Positions 23,150-33,117 of a DNA stretch of 64,000 nt are shown here, piece by piece. The stretch is from contig NC_073746.1 of the NCBI RefSeq assembly GCF_029784135.1, forward strand, positions 105,338,661-105,402,660. The letters are read 5' to 3'. Position numbers and translations under genes: made by a program. The DNA is from Toxorhynchites rutilus septentrionalis (lineage: Eukaryota > Arthropoda > Insecta > Diptera > Culicidae). The notes under the pieces were generated by a model. The model was given only the letters and a program-made list of their open reading frames with translations. It had not been told where the DNA came from and searched no databases. The first letter of the stretch is position 1. The number at the start of each line of letters is the position of its first letter.

Positions 23150-23590
23150 AAACCATAACAGTATGAAACGTAAATCCCACCCCTTTTATTATGTTCGTAG
23201 CTTAGCCTGAGAGAGAAACGAATAACATCAAAGTAAGTATACAGTAATGTATTTGAATCCGGGCGCTTTTTAATCCGGAAACTTTGCATTACATTCAATA
23301 TCATACCAAAGCCATAACATTTGTGCATGTTGAATTTATGCGATTAATAGTTACTAATATAGTTAGAGACGAATGAACTCTCAGAGTTTAAAGCCTCTTT
23401 AATTCAAAACCTAACCTAACCTAATATAGTTACTGATAGTTACTTGATAGTTACTAATCAATCGCATTAATTCAACATGCACAAAATATTGTGGCTGCGG
23501 TATGATATTGAATGTAACGCAAAGTGTCCGGATTCAAATATACGAATATAATAAAGAGGGTGGGGTTTACATTCTATACTGTTATGGATT
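23150..23590. repeat. Inverted repeat of about 190 bp with a 75-bp centre
   Basis: Left arm 23150-23345 contains caatatcatacc and gtgcatgttgaatt. The right arm, 23430-23590, contains their complements. The centre has three copies of acctaa. Shortened palindromic versions of the same block (cccaccctta...) occur at 52725-52800 and 56470-56545. Confidence 0.7.
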
Positions 23591-23604
23591 ATGTTATGGA
23601 TATA

Positions 23605-23760
23605 TAATATATATTAACATGTTTCCTTAATTCTATGGTTAATAAAATAGGAAACCGATTACTCGCGGTCGACTCGAGCTTAAAAGGGTGACACATTTTC
23701 GTTAGGAAAAGGATGGGATGTAAAGAGATTGTAACAATGCGATTGATTGAAAAATCAATC
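23605..23760 (-). mobile_element. LINE 3' UTR fragment
   Basis: It matches the reverse complement of about 4560-4690 of the LINE at 1-4784, including aaaccgattactcgcgg and gggatgtaaagagattg-like sequence. No coding remains. Confidence 0.75.
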
Positions 23761-23767
23761 TTAGGGG

Positions 23768-24362
23768 CAGCCACCCCTAAGAGAGGGGGGAGGAGTATCT
23801 AACCACCATAGAAACATTCATTGCACCCTAAAGTTTCCATAAGCCTAATTTGGTTTAATTTGCTTGATTAATTCTCGGGTAATGCAAAAATTTGTGTTTC
23901 ATTTGTACGGCAGCCCCCTCTAAGAGAGGGGGAAGGAGTATCTTAACACCATAGAAACATTTATTGCATCCTAAAACCTCCACATGCCAAATTTGGTTTC
24001 ATTTGATTGATTAATTCTCGAGTAATGCAGAAATTTGTGTTTCATTTGTATGGCAGCCCCCCCTTTGAGTGGGGGAAGGACTGTCTAACCATCATAGAAA
24101 CATTTATTGCACCCTAAACCTTTCACATGCCAACTTTGGTTTCGTTTGATTGATTAATTTCCGAGTAATGCAAAAAAATGTATTTCATTTGTATGGCAGC
24201 CCCCTCTAAGAGAGGGTGGAGGGGTCTCAAAATATCACGAAAACCTTCCCCGGCCCCAAAAACCCCTACATACCAATGTTCATGTCGATCGGTTCAGTAG
24301 TTTCCGAGTCTATAAGAATCAGACAGACAGACAGACATCACTCCATTTATATATATATAGAT
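23768..24362 (-). mobile_element. Helitron 5' portion with a 143-bp tandem array
   Basis: The unit starts (cagcc) at 23768, 23911, 24054 and 24197, a regular 143-bp period. Each unit has a C-run, ctaagagagggg and aacatt...attgca. After the last unit come gtttccgagtctataag, four gacagacagaca-type repeats and tatatatatata, the reverse complement of a Helitron 5' end (TC start near 24362). The 3' CTAG end is missing, replaced by a LINE fragment. Confidence 0.65.
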
Positions 24363-24847
24363 AGAGCCAATCTGAGCGAGTGAAACAGGAGACACAATTA
24401 AACGAAAGCATATGAAAGCTTTTCGTATAGTTTGCCAAATACACGGCCCAGACAGAGAAAGATATATTCTCGTTCATGTTCTTCTTTATCCTTTTAGAAA
24501 ACACTTTCCAACTTCATTTTATGATGTTGTGTAATATTATCACGCTTCTATATAACAGCGCTGGCAGCTATATGGATAGCGTGGTCGTGTGAAATAGCTT
24601 TGCATCCCAGCCGGCCTTGGTTCGATCCCCATTGACGTCATATGGCCTTTTTTTTTCATTTGATTTTTTTGGCACAATCAAATGAAATGAGAAAAGAAAA
24701 CAGAAAGAGATGTCTGCTCGCATACATACAAACTACTTTTAAGCTTTTAAAAAAGCTCATTATTTACGCATTTGACTCTCCAGCACACGGAACGGCATCA
24801 TTTCTGCCAAAGATGAAATTTTTTCAGCCAACGCTAGTTTGGGTGTA
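24363..24847 (+). mobile_element. MITE with tRNA-like core (copy 3, left end lost)
   Basis: It matches copies at 12168 and 27918. The tRNA-like block has ggatagcgtggtcg and the B box ggttcgatccc at 24619-24629. The right end is cgctagtttgggtgta. The left end is replaced by the Helitron 5' end at 24362. Confidence 0.6.
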
Positions 24848-24982
24848 CGAGGAGAGTTGGAATACTGCAGGAATATTCTTGAAAACGGCAACGAAATAAA
24901 GTGAAGTTCACCTACAGATGCCGTATAATCAATTTTGATCATATTCGAATATTACTAATCGCTTTGTACATCCTTTTTACAG

Positions 24983-25243
24983 AAGCTCTCATTTGGAGAC
25001 TGCACCGATATCAGATTTCTCCTCGCTAGAAGGTACAATGCCCGTATGCTAGATACAAATCTGAAGCTGCTGATGACAGATAGATGTGCTCCTCCACAAG
25101 AATTCCCATTAGAAGCAGTGGGAGAAAATAGGCGAATTGTCACTCACCCGAATCGGGAAGGTGAAAGTAACGAAATGCTGATTCCAGTCATGTACGCATC
25201 ACTGTCAAAAGCAGCGACAACAAACGCGAACGTGATGAAATAA
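24983..25243 (+). CDS. Possible terminal coding exon, unassigned
   Basis: A pyrimidine-rich tract followed by ttttacag at 24974-24982 looks like a 3' splice site. The frame that follows stays open for 86 codons and ends in TAA at 25241-25243. The protein (with RFLLARRYNARMLDTNLKLL and LIPVMYASLSKAA) has a balanced composition, unlike translated AT-rich noise. I recognise no domain. No donor exon is identifiable and no poly-A signal is obvious just downstream. It lies between a MITE and a minisatellite element, in DNA with no copy elsewhere in the window. It may be a chance frame. Confidence 0.2.
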   Translation, partial: KLSFGDCTDIRFLLARRYNARMLDTNLKLLMTDRCAPPQEFPLEAVGENRRIVTHPNREGESNEMLIPVMYASLSKAATTNANVMK

Positions 25244-25398
25244 GCAGCAAAATATACAATCAAGAGCCGTCGTGAGTGTGAGTGTCGTGAAGTGCAGAAC
25301 GTGACGTGCCGAAAGAAAGGTTTCGTCATTTGTTGTTTCCTGATTTTTGTTCAAGCGGACGCGAGTGGAGGTGACAATCGTTGTTTACCTTCACCATG

Positions 25399-25421
25399 AT
25401 TCTAATTCGCCGAATTAGAAT
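25399..25421. repeat. Perfect 23-bp palindrome
   Basis: Attctaattcg and its exact complement are separated by a single C. Its purpose is unknown; it could be a transcription factor site or chance in AT-rich DNA. Confidence 0.7.
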
Positions 25422-25765
25422 TTTCTAGTGTAAAGAATAATTCTGGTCCTACAAGCTTGGCACCTTTGCAAAGAAATAAGAACATTATTCTTTTGAACAT
25501 TAAAGCGCACATCTCGTTGCCATTGAAATTTCAGCCGAACTTTATTTAGCTGGATGGGAGCTATCGTAAATCACTCCGAAGAGACAATGTGTCGGAAGCT
25601 TGAGCCAACGTCTGACAGTACCGGTTCTTTCTTGGATGAAATAAGTTCCCATATCCTTTTGTTTTCTACACAGCAACGGTATTCACTCGATCAAGCATAA
25701 ACGACGCCTTGCAACAGTTGAATAGTTGACCTGCAACCAGCTAGATCAGCGGTACTCAATATTTT

Positions 25766-26400
25766 GCCGTGGGACTACGTCTTACCGGAGTATATGGGGG
25801 GTAAATTGAAAACCTAAACACAGCACATGCAGGAAAAAATGAAAGATTCCGAATGCTTATAACTCGAACATTTCTTACTGGATCGGAAAAATATTTGCAT
25901 CAATTGACAGGGAATATTTCTACTATCGCAATTTATAAAATGTTATTTTTCATTAGATAAACAATTGAATAACTGTAAAATGTTAAGCGTTATCTGAACG
26001 CCCTAACTACCTCGTTTTGATTGGTCCGATTTACGGTTTCCCCAACACAGCCATCTTAACCAAGCAGCCTTGAGGAAATCGCCAATGCAAATACATGAAA
26101 GTATGGGGATTTTTGTTCTCGCCAAAATGTGTTCCCTAACACAGCTTTAAAAAGCCAAGCAGTGTTGGAGAAATCGGCATTGCAAATACATGAAAGTAGG
26201 GGGTATTTTTGTTCCGACTGAAATGTGTTTCCCTACACAGACTTCAGAACCAAAGTGTCTGAGGAAATTAGCATTGCAAATTAATGCAGGTCTGGGGTAT
26301 TTTTGTTTCGCCTGAAATGTGTTTACCTAATACAGACTTCTAAACCAAGGTGTCTGGGAAAATCGGCATTGCCAATAAATTCAAACTGCGAGTACTTTCG
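25766..26400 (+). mobile_element. Composite-family element with a 95-bp minisatellite (truncated)
   Basis: TTTT precedes the 5' module gccgtgggactacgtc at 25766. The following 270 bp match the reverse complement of 49440-49727. From 26041 a tandem array begins, with aacacag-type landmarks at 26044, 26138, 26235 and 26331, a period of 94-96 bp. Each unit has gaaatcggcattgcaaat and a tttttgtt run. The 3' module is absent. Confidence 0.65.
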
Positions 26401-26403
26401 TGA

Positions 26404-26446
26404 AAAACCGATAACTCGCGGTGTACTCGAGTTCAGAAGGGTAACA
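26404..26446 (-). repeat. Small LINE 3' UTR fragment
   Basis: Aaccgataactcgcgg, then ctcgag and aagggtaac, match the reverse complement of the LINE 3' UTR around 4600-4645. Confidence 0.5.
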
Positions 26447-26449
26447 AAT

Positions 26450-27089
26450 CGAATGAATCGAATATTGAAAAATGCCCCTGTACGAAATTAAAAGCGAACA
26501 CTGTAGTCCGGTTTCGAAGGACTTTCTTCACTGCAATATGCAGCACCAGAAACGCACCGAAATGTACAATTGTACGCGCGTCACTTGAGCGGAAACGGAT
26601 CTTTGTCACCGGATGAAACGCGTGAGCTTAACAGCCGACTGAGACGACGAAACGAATAGAAAAATACTTTGTGAGATCACACCGAATGAATTAAACACTT
26701 GTATATCGTATGATGATTTATTGGCGAAAGAGAGAGTGCATGTGGATTACATGCGTAATTTATAGTTTCTTGTGCCTATTGTTTTTCGGCAAAGCATTTT
26801 TGGGGAATTGTTCTCGGACAGTGGTCAGTGACCACGGACGACGATTTTGTCATACCGTCGCGTGAGTGTTATGTGAGAGTGTGACAATTATTTTTAACTT
26901 TCATTTTATTTAGATTCTGATCAGCCCCAACGATTAATCAATAATCGAATAAATGAAAAATTTAGACATCACTACGCACAGTGCGGCTCCAGGTGATTAT
27001 ACACTGCGTTTCACTAATATAGAACCACTCATTTTTTCTGAGTTTCCAGAGATATTCAAGATGTTGGTTGAATTGGAGTATATAATGTA
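26450..27089. other. Gene-free region
   Basis: No coding frame, element end or copy elsewhere is seen. Confidence 0.35.
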
Positions 27090-27700
27090 GGATATAACAA
27101 CTATCTTTATATAAAGGACTGGCCATTTGAACTTCATTGTTGTGTCCAGGCGCGAAACATTCATAAAATAAAAATTCCAGTGTTTCATAACTATAGAACC
27201 AGATGGAAAACTCTCACTCCTTTACAAAATAAACGTCATTTTTACATGAATTACAATAAGTTTCCAATTCGTAGGTCATTTGTAGCCACCCTAATGAATA
27301 CTGATCAAAAGTGGAAAAGGGAAACAAATACCGAACATCATACATGATTCCGCGTGTGGATGTAATTTTAGCTGCTTCGATATTAAGCATTTTGAGAGGT
27401 TTAATATCAAAATTCAATTCGCTGATAGTTGTTACATTTCGGTTTGTGAGTTAACAAAGAAGCGATAGTAGGTATGTACGGAAAAAGTAAATTCATTTTT
27501 GAGTGGAAAATTTAAATTATTGAAAAATATTGTACCGGTGGGGTAAAACGGACAGTTGCCAGTGGGAGTGAGATGGACTGTGAAAAGTCTGCTTAATCTG
27601 TTCCTAAGGAATGCCCTGAGTCTATAAATGGAAATCAAATCGCCAAATGTGGACTATTTAGAAGCTGACTGGAACCAAAAGCAAAAAAGTTGAGGGTCTG
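27090..27700 (-). repeat. Dispersed repeat D, copy 1
   Basis: Its reverse complement matches 41400-41900: shared blocks include cagcgaattgaattt, cacacgcggaat and cactcccactgg. The matching covers about 500 bp with many substitutions. Short frames in both copies are broken. Family unknown. Confidence 0.6.
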
Positions 27701-27917
27701 ACATTGAGAATCACTTTTTTGTAAAATATTTGACCAATTAGTTAGGGAGACAGTATATTGAAGTGCAAGAAACTGCATCAATGTTTTGGGAAGCATGAGT
27801 TTCCAAAGATATAATTGAAGTTCTTCTTAACATGTTCGTTTTACCCCTCCTCCCCTACTTATGTTTTTCTTGATTCCAGAAATTAATTACTTTGAATTAA
27901 TTCGAGTACAATTTTAT

Positions 27918-28485
27918 CCTACACCCAAAGTTATATTTTAGCTCATTTTCTGGCATCCCGATTTATTACATTAAATGAGCTGAAAGATAACATAAAATGT
28001 TCTTCTCCCCAATACATGTATATCATTTGTATAATATATATGATAGAGCCAATATGAGGGAGTGAAACAGGAGACACATTTAAATGAAAGCTTTTCGTAT
28101 ATTTTGCCAAATACACGGCCCAGACAGAGAAAGATATATTCTCGTTCATATTATTCTTTATCGGCTTAGAAAACACCTTCCAACTTCATTTTATGATGAG
28201 GTGTAATATTATCACGCTACTTTATAATAGCGCTGGTAGCTATATGGATAGCGTGGTCGTGTAAAGTAACTTCGCATTCCATCCGGCCTTGATTCGATCC
28301 CCATTGACGTCGTATGGACTTTTTTTTTGCACAATCCCAAATGAAAAGAGAAAAGAAAACAGAAAGAGATGTCTGCTCGCATACATACAAACCGTTTTTA
28401 AGCTTCAAAATAGCTCATTTTTTGCGCATTTGACTCTCATGACCAGAAAATGGCATCTTTTCTGCCAACGCTAGTTTGGGTGTAG
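27918..28485 (+). mobile_element. MITE with tRNA-like core (copy 4)
   Basis: Both ends are present: cctacacccaaag at 27918 and gctagtttgggtgtag ending at 28485. The tRNA-like block has ggatagcgtggtcg, and the B box reads gattcgatccc at 28291-28301, one change from consensus. No protein is encoded. Confidence 0.65.
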
Positions 28486-28995
28486 AAATCAAGATCCGTT
28501 GAAATACAACCAAAATTTAAGCGTTTTTGATACCCATATCTTTCTCTTGTTTGAAAATGAACATAATTTGGGAATTTTTTGATTCCGGTGTAGCTTTTGA
28601 AAAGGACGTATCGATTTTAGTAAAATAAATCTTTGATAATTTATATCTCAAAAACTATGAATCGTACCGAAATAGTGTCTTAGAAAGAGTTATAGAGTAT
28701 TGATGTTAAAACATGAAAAAAATATACACTGAGAAAACAAGTTGATGGGTCTGGGCCTAGGGGCACGGACGGGATTTTGGAAATAAGACTGTGATTGTGT
28801 GTAGTAATTGCATTTCAATTCATTGTTAAAAATCTGTATTTTTGATACATCAAATGGAAGGCCTAAAAAATATGCATGAATATACCCTTTCGAACTTCTA
28901 AATCAGCAGCCAGTTAAATTCATTAATAACCAAACAACATGCTCGATATAATGACATCCTGGACCACAATTACATAAATTGTTAGTACCAAGACC

Positions 28996-29610
28996 TAAGC
29001 CCCTCCTTTCCTTCCTTTGCGGGTAATTCGTCCCCTTGCTATAAATAGTAGAATAAGTTGAAATGTAAAAACACTATAGATATACGAACAGATTTAAGAA
29101 TTGAGTGTTCATCAACATTGTTACAGTTTCCTTATATCCCATTCTTCTCCTAAAAATATGTCACCCTTCTAAACTCGAGTACACCGCGAGTAATCGGTTT
29201 TCCACCTAACCATGGATGTAAGAAAATTGTTTATATATATAGTTTTAAAATTATATTTAAGAATTCGGCTCCTTTAAACTTAAGTTTTAAGTTTGTGCTC
29301 CCGTGGCCGAGTGGTTAGCGTCACAACTAACATGCCGGGTGTTCGGGTTCGATTCCCGTTCTGGTCGGGGGAATTTTTCGTCAAAGAAATTGCCTCCGTC
29401 TTGCGCTGTGGTCACGCGTATTCTAGAGATTGCCACTCAGAATGCATTCAAGGCGTGTTATTTGGCATTGAAATCTCAACTAAGTACTAATAAAAATGAC
29501 GCAAGTAATACTACGTTGAGACGGCGAAGTTCCTCTAGGAACGTTAGTGCCATTGAAGAAGAAGAAGAAACTTAAGTTACTGAGCCTGTAAAAATAAACG
29601 AATTAATAAA
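28996..29610 (+). mobile_element. LINE 3' UTR segment interrupted by a SINE
   Basis: The sequence matches 4450-4763 of the first LINE, including cgagtaatcggtt and tgagcctgtaaaaataaacg. A SINE splits it at about 29287-29567. Only the 3' UTR is present, so it is a heavily truncated LINE insertion. Confidence 0.8.
29287..29567 (+). mobile_element. tRNA-derived SINE with target duplication
   Basis: An A box (tggccgagtgg at 29304-29314) and a B box (ggttcgattcc at 29346-29356) form an RNA polymerase III promoter derived from a tRNA. The tail is a GAA repeat ending at 29567. The direct repeat aaacttaagtt lies at 29276-29286 and 29568-29578, a clean target duplication. The unrelated middle part is about 200 bp. 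SINEs move by borrowing LINE enzymes; which LINE serves this one is not shown. Confidence 0.8.
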
Positions 29611-30229
29611 AAAAAGACCTAAACGATAAAACGTGATTAAGCACGAATTGATTGGACAACAACCTGAACTTCAGTCCAATACAATCTCTATCAACGTTTA
29701 ACCTTTTGGGCCAGGCTCTTGTCAAATCTTTTGGGAGAATAGAGTGAAACCATCCAATATCATCTTCAAGATAATTCCTAGATCATTCAGATTGCTCGTT
29801 GCGTTGTGGGGGAAAACGAGTGGCTAGTAAAATCAAAATAACATACCCATGTTAATGGTCAAATTGTTAACTTTTTTACAATATTCACTGTTCATGTCTT
29901 AAGCAAAAAAAATGCTGGATGAATTTACTGTCTAATGGTATACAACGCAACATATGTAGCAATAACGATTTTTAGTAATATGCGTTTGAAAACTCTTAAA
30001 GAATCGTTACATTTTTCATAGAGTTACCCCCCTATACAGTAATCAAAGACATACTCCTATGTCAAAAAATTAGTACTCTTTTTTTTATTTACAGAAAAAA
30101 AAAATTCAATTTGCAATAACTAAAATACATATTTTTCAATCATTTTTCTTTATTTCTTTCATATAGAATAGAAACAGTAGTGACGTAAAAAATGTAAAAA
30201 ATTAGTCCAAGATGGTAAAGCTATAATTA

Positions 30230-30390
30230 CCCTAAACCAGTTCCCAACATAATCGTGGATTTGATAGAAATATCGTCCAAAATGCATGTAGTGGACGAGA
30301 TGGGAATATCTTTACGGACCAATTTGACTCTTCTGAATGAAAAAAGTCATAAGGAGCCAATTCCGATGAACAAGGTGGCTGCGAAAAAGA
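30230..30390 (-). pseudogene. Probable mariner transposase C-terminal scrap
   Basis: The reverse strand reads QPPCSSELAPYDFF at about 30345-30386, resembling the mariner motif around the third catalytic aspartate. The following residues resemble the C-terminal end only after frame changes. No TIR is identifiable. A chance match is possible. Confidence 0.35.
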
Positions 30391-31159
30391 AAAAAAATTG
30401 AAAAAGAAAATTGTTCGACGGCCAGCAATGTATGCGGCTTGATTCTCATAATCGCATACTTTGACTTATGTCAGCTGGAAACAGTGACAATGTCGAGTAA
30501 CTAATCCTTAAGCGCATATATATGTAACCTGGTAACCATCCTGTAGAAACTTGGTGCCTCAACTTTATTATTATAATTTTTATAACTGTATTGCCAGAAA
30601 AAATATTATTTGTGGGATTTATCTGTGAAGCACAGCACTGTCAACACGATATCTGAATACCCATATAAATGGATCTCGATCAAACAAATTTATAAATCCA
30701 AACAATTTTCAAAATCAATGTGAACAAGAAAATGGAATTTGTTACACTTCCGACAAACAAACAATTCTAGAATGCCCAAACGGCATGTTTTAATATGAAA
30801 CCAAACTTAAAACGATCGTTTTTCAAATTACCTTTCGGTAAATTTACAAGCAAATAGAAAGTTTACACACAAAAAAGAATTCATGAACTAGTGTGAAAAC
30901 AAAAAAAAAGAAAATTGCAGTACAAATATAAACATTTACAGCAGATGAAAGTTCCCGAGCTGTAGCAAATTTGACTCCTTCTTAATGGCAGAGATGTGCA
31001 TATGGTGCAGACAACATTATTGGGTGGATTCTTCCTAGAAATTCACTAGATGGAAAGCTTCTGATTTGTTGCCAGATACCGAAGTTATACATTTGGTATG
31101 GACTAAATATGCCACTTTTGGTGCGATGCCACATAATATGAGTAGGAATCATTGGTTTA
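30391..31159. other. Gene-free region
   Basis: AT-rich sequence without a frame or element end that I can support. Confidence 0.35.
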
Positions 31160-31161
31160 TA

Positions 31162-32435
31162 TTGGGCTGTCATAAAAGTCCTGCGGTATTTTTTTTTGAA
31201 TTTTCATTTGTTCATAAAATTAGTTACAATCATCTGTTTTAAGTCAAATATGCGCCGTTTTGTTCGATGACTTGTTCCCAAAGAGATGCCAACTTCATAA
31301 TACCCCTGTTATAGAAGCTCGCTTCCTTATTGGCAAAAAACTCGGATAGCCAATTTTCACAGGCCTCTTTTATGGCTAACTTCTGACTACCTAGCTCGTT
31401 CGCCATGGACAAAAACAGGTGGTAGTCACTTGGTGCAAGGTCCGGACTATACGGCGGATGCAAAAGAACCTCCCATCCGAGCTCCCGGAGCTTCTGGCGC
31501 GTCACCAAAGCAGTGTGTGGCCTGGCGTTGTCCTGATGGAAGACAATGCGGCCTCTGTTTATCAAAGATGGCCTCTTCTTCATGAGTGCTACCTTCAAGC
31601 GGTCCAGTTGTTGGCAGTACAGGTCCGAATTGAGCGTTTGGCCATAGGGAAGCAGCTCATAATAGATTATTCCTTGACAATCCCACCAAACACACAGCAG
31701 AACCTTCCTGGCCGTTAATGAGGGCTTGGCCACCGTCTGAGCCGCTTCAGCGGGCTTCGACCACGACCGTTTGCGCTTCACGTTGTCGTAAGTGACCCAC
31801 TTTTCATCGCCAGTCACCATCCGCTTCAGAAACGGGTCGATTTTGTTGCGATTCAGCAGCGATTCACATGCGTCGATATGATCAAAGATGTTTTTTTGCG
31901 TCAACGTGTGTGGCACCCATACATCGAGTTTCTTTGTGAATCCAAGCTTCTTCAAATGGTTAATAACGGTTTGATGACTTATCCCCAGCTCTTGGCCGAT
32001 GCTACGGCTGCTACTATGCCGGTCTTTCTCGGCTAATTCAGCGTTTTTGTCGCAATTTTCGACGACAGGCCTTCCGGAGCGTGGCGCATCTTCGACGACC
32101 TCTACACCAGAACGAAAACGTTGAAACCATCGTTGTGCGGTGGAATTGGAAACTGTATCGGGTCCATAAACTGCACAAATTTTATTGGCAGCTTGAGATG
32201 CGTTTTTGCCTTTGTCATAGTAGTACTATAAAATATGTCGGATTTTCTCTTTATTTTGCTCCATATTTGCGGCACTATAACTCACGAACGACTTAACCAA
32301 ACAAAACACTGTCAAGGACTATATAAATACCTTTCCAACAAGCTATAGTATGACTCGATACATTGAATACAACTAGAACTACGAGCTTACAACAACACCT
32401 CGCGGAAATACCGCAGGACTTTTTTGACAGCCTAA
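31162..32435 (-). mobile_element. Nearly complete mariner transposon
   Basis: The left TIR at 31162 reads ttgggctgtcat, then aaaagtcctgcggtattt. The right TIR ends at 32435 and is its complement with two differences near the tip. TA flanks both ends (31160-31161 and 32436-32437). The length, 1274 bp, is standard for mariner. It holds a full-length transposase frame with a single nonsense codon, making it the best-preserved DNA transposon here. Confidence 0.93.
31239..32264 (-). pseudogene. mariner transposase (DD34D) with one in-frame stop
   Basis: The reverse-strand frame spans 342 codons from ATG at 32262-32264 to the stop at 31239-31241. The N-terminal half has the paired helix-turn-helix region (STAQRWFQRF, SIGQELGISHQTV). 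The catalytic half has VTGDEKW, VFHQDNARPH and YSPDLAPSDYHLF, and 34 residues lie between the second and third aspartates. The single lesion is a TAG near codon 13 (after RHIL), most simply a glutamine codon changed by one base. A shorter product could start at an internal methionine near 31955, but it would lack the DNA-binding domain. Everything else, including both TIRs, looks intact, so this copy died recently or is dead only in this allele. Mobility is a family inference. Confidence 0.92.
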
Positions 32436-32437
32436 TA

Positions 32438-33117
32438 TTTATGTTTTTTCCCAAATTTACACTGATGGAGAATGAATAAATGTATTTAACAATAGTAAGT
32501 GTTCGTTTACAATAAACCAGCCTCAAATACACTCCAGTGCCGTTATGTTATGTTCTGCTTTAAGAGTATGTTCGAAAATAGCGAAACAGGATATGTGCCG
32601 AGCGTTACCGATTGCATTCAAACATTCATGCCGTTTTTCCAGGTTCCATAGAACAAATACAACACTCGTCTCAGATACATCATCCTCATCCATTCGCAAT
32701 TATGTTGTATGTCACTACACATGTATGTAGCTTCAATCCGCGAAGACTCGTCAATAAATGCACCTTCAAGTATTATCTAAGGGAACCCATCGAATTCGGT
32801 CGCAATATTGCAGTTAAAATATCTTTGGGCTAAAACAAACGAAACATATATCATGAGAAGCATTTTCCGTAACCTTCAAAGAACATCAGCATCACCATCT
32901 TCCGCGCATCATCTGTTCCCCCACAACCATTGTATTCACACACTCCTTTCGCCACCACGTGACCTACAAGGATACGTTGGATCCTTGACATAGCAGGGGT
33001 GGGCTGAGAGGTTTATTTCCAAAGTTTCACTGACGAAAATCCCTGGCGCTGTTAAGAGATACGATGACAACACATGATGCTTCAACAAGTATCTGACACT
33101 CTTGGTTGAAAAAAAAA
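32438..33117. other. Gene-free region
   Basis: Only short frames without recognisable features. No repeats are evident within the window. Confidence 0.35.

Larger units (their letters stand above)
21840..23600 (-). mobile_element. Older histone-H3-bearing composite element (5' end missing)
   Basis: It begins with the 3' terminal module in reverse (agtgggttatatc, then ataaccgcaa, then gacgtaggacta). Its interior matches 51900-52800: a shared aaaggaggaatcgagtcctcc block near 22446, and an H3 pseudogene on the reverse strand. No 5' terminal module is found on the right, where an inverted repeat of about 190 bp (23150-23345 against 23430-23590) ends against a LINE fragment. It is clearly diverged from the 50848-59643 copies, so it represents an earlier insertion of the same lineage. 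Confidence 0.7.
28741..30063 (-). mobile_element. Composite-family element with LINE fragments and a nested SINE
   Basis: The right end is the shared 5' module in reverse (agacatactcctatgtc), followed by AAAA. The left end, gttgatgggtctgggcctag, matches the 3' ends of copies at 36424-37516 and 60015-60589. Inside, 28935-28995 is an antisense piece of LINE ORF2 (the complement of a YHDIEHVVW-like segment) that copy 36424 also carries. Then comes a sense LINE 3' UTR (28996-29610) that the other copies lack. Confidence 0.7.

Noticed and set aside
23768..24300. A CRISPR-like array from the regular 143-bp spacing
   Set aside because: The units are continuous tandem copies without unique spacers, in a eukaryotic transposon context.
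29294..29370. A tRNA gene with good A and B boxes
   Set aside because: It is followed by a SINE body and a GAA tail with a target duplication, so it is a SINE head.
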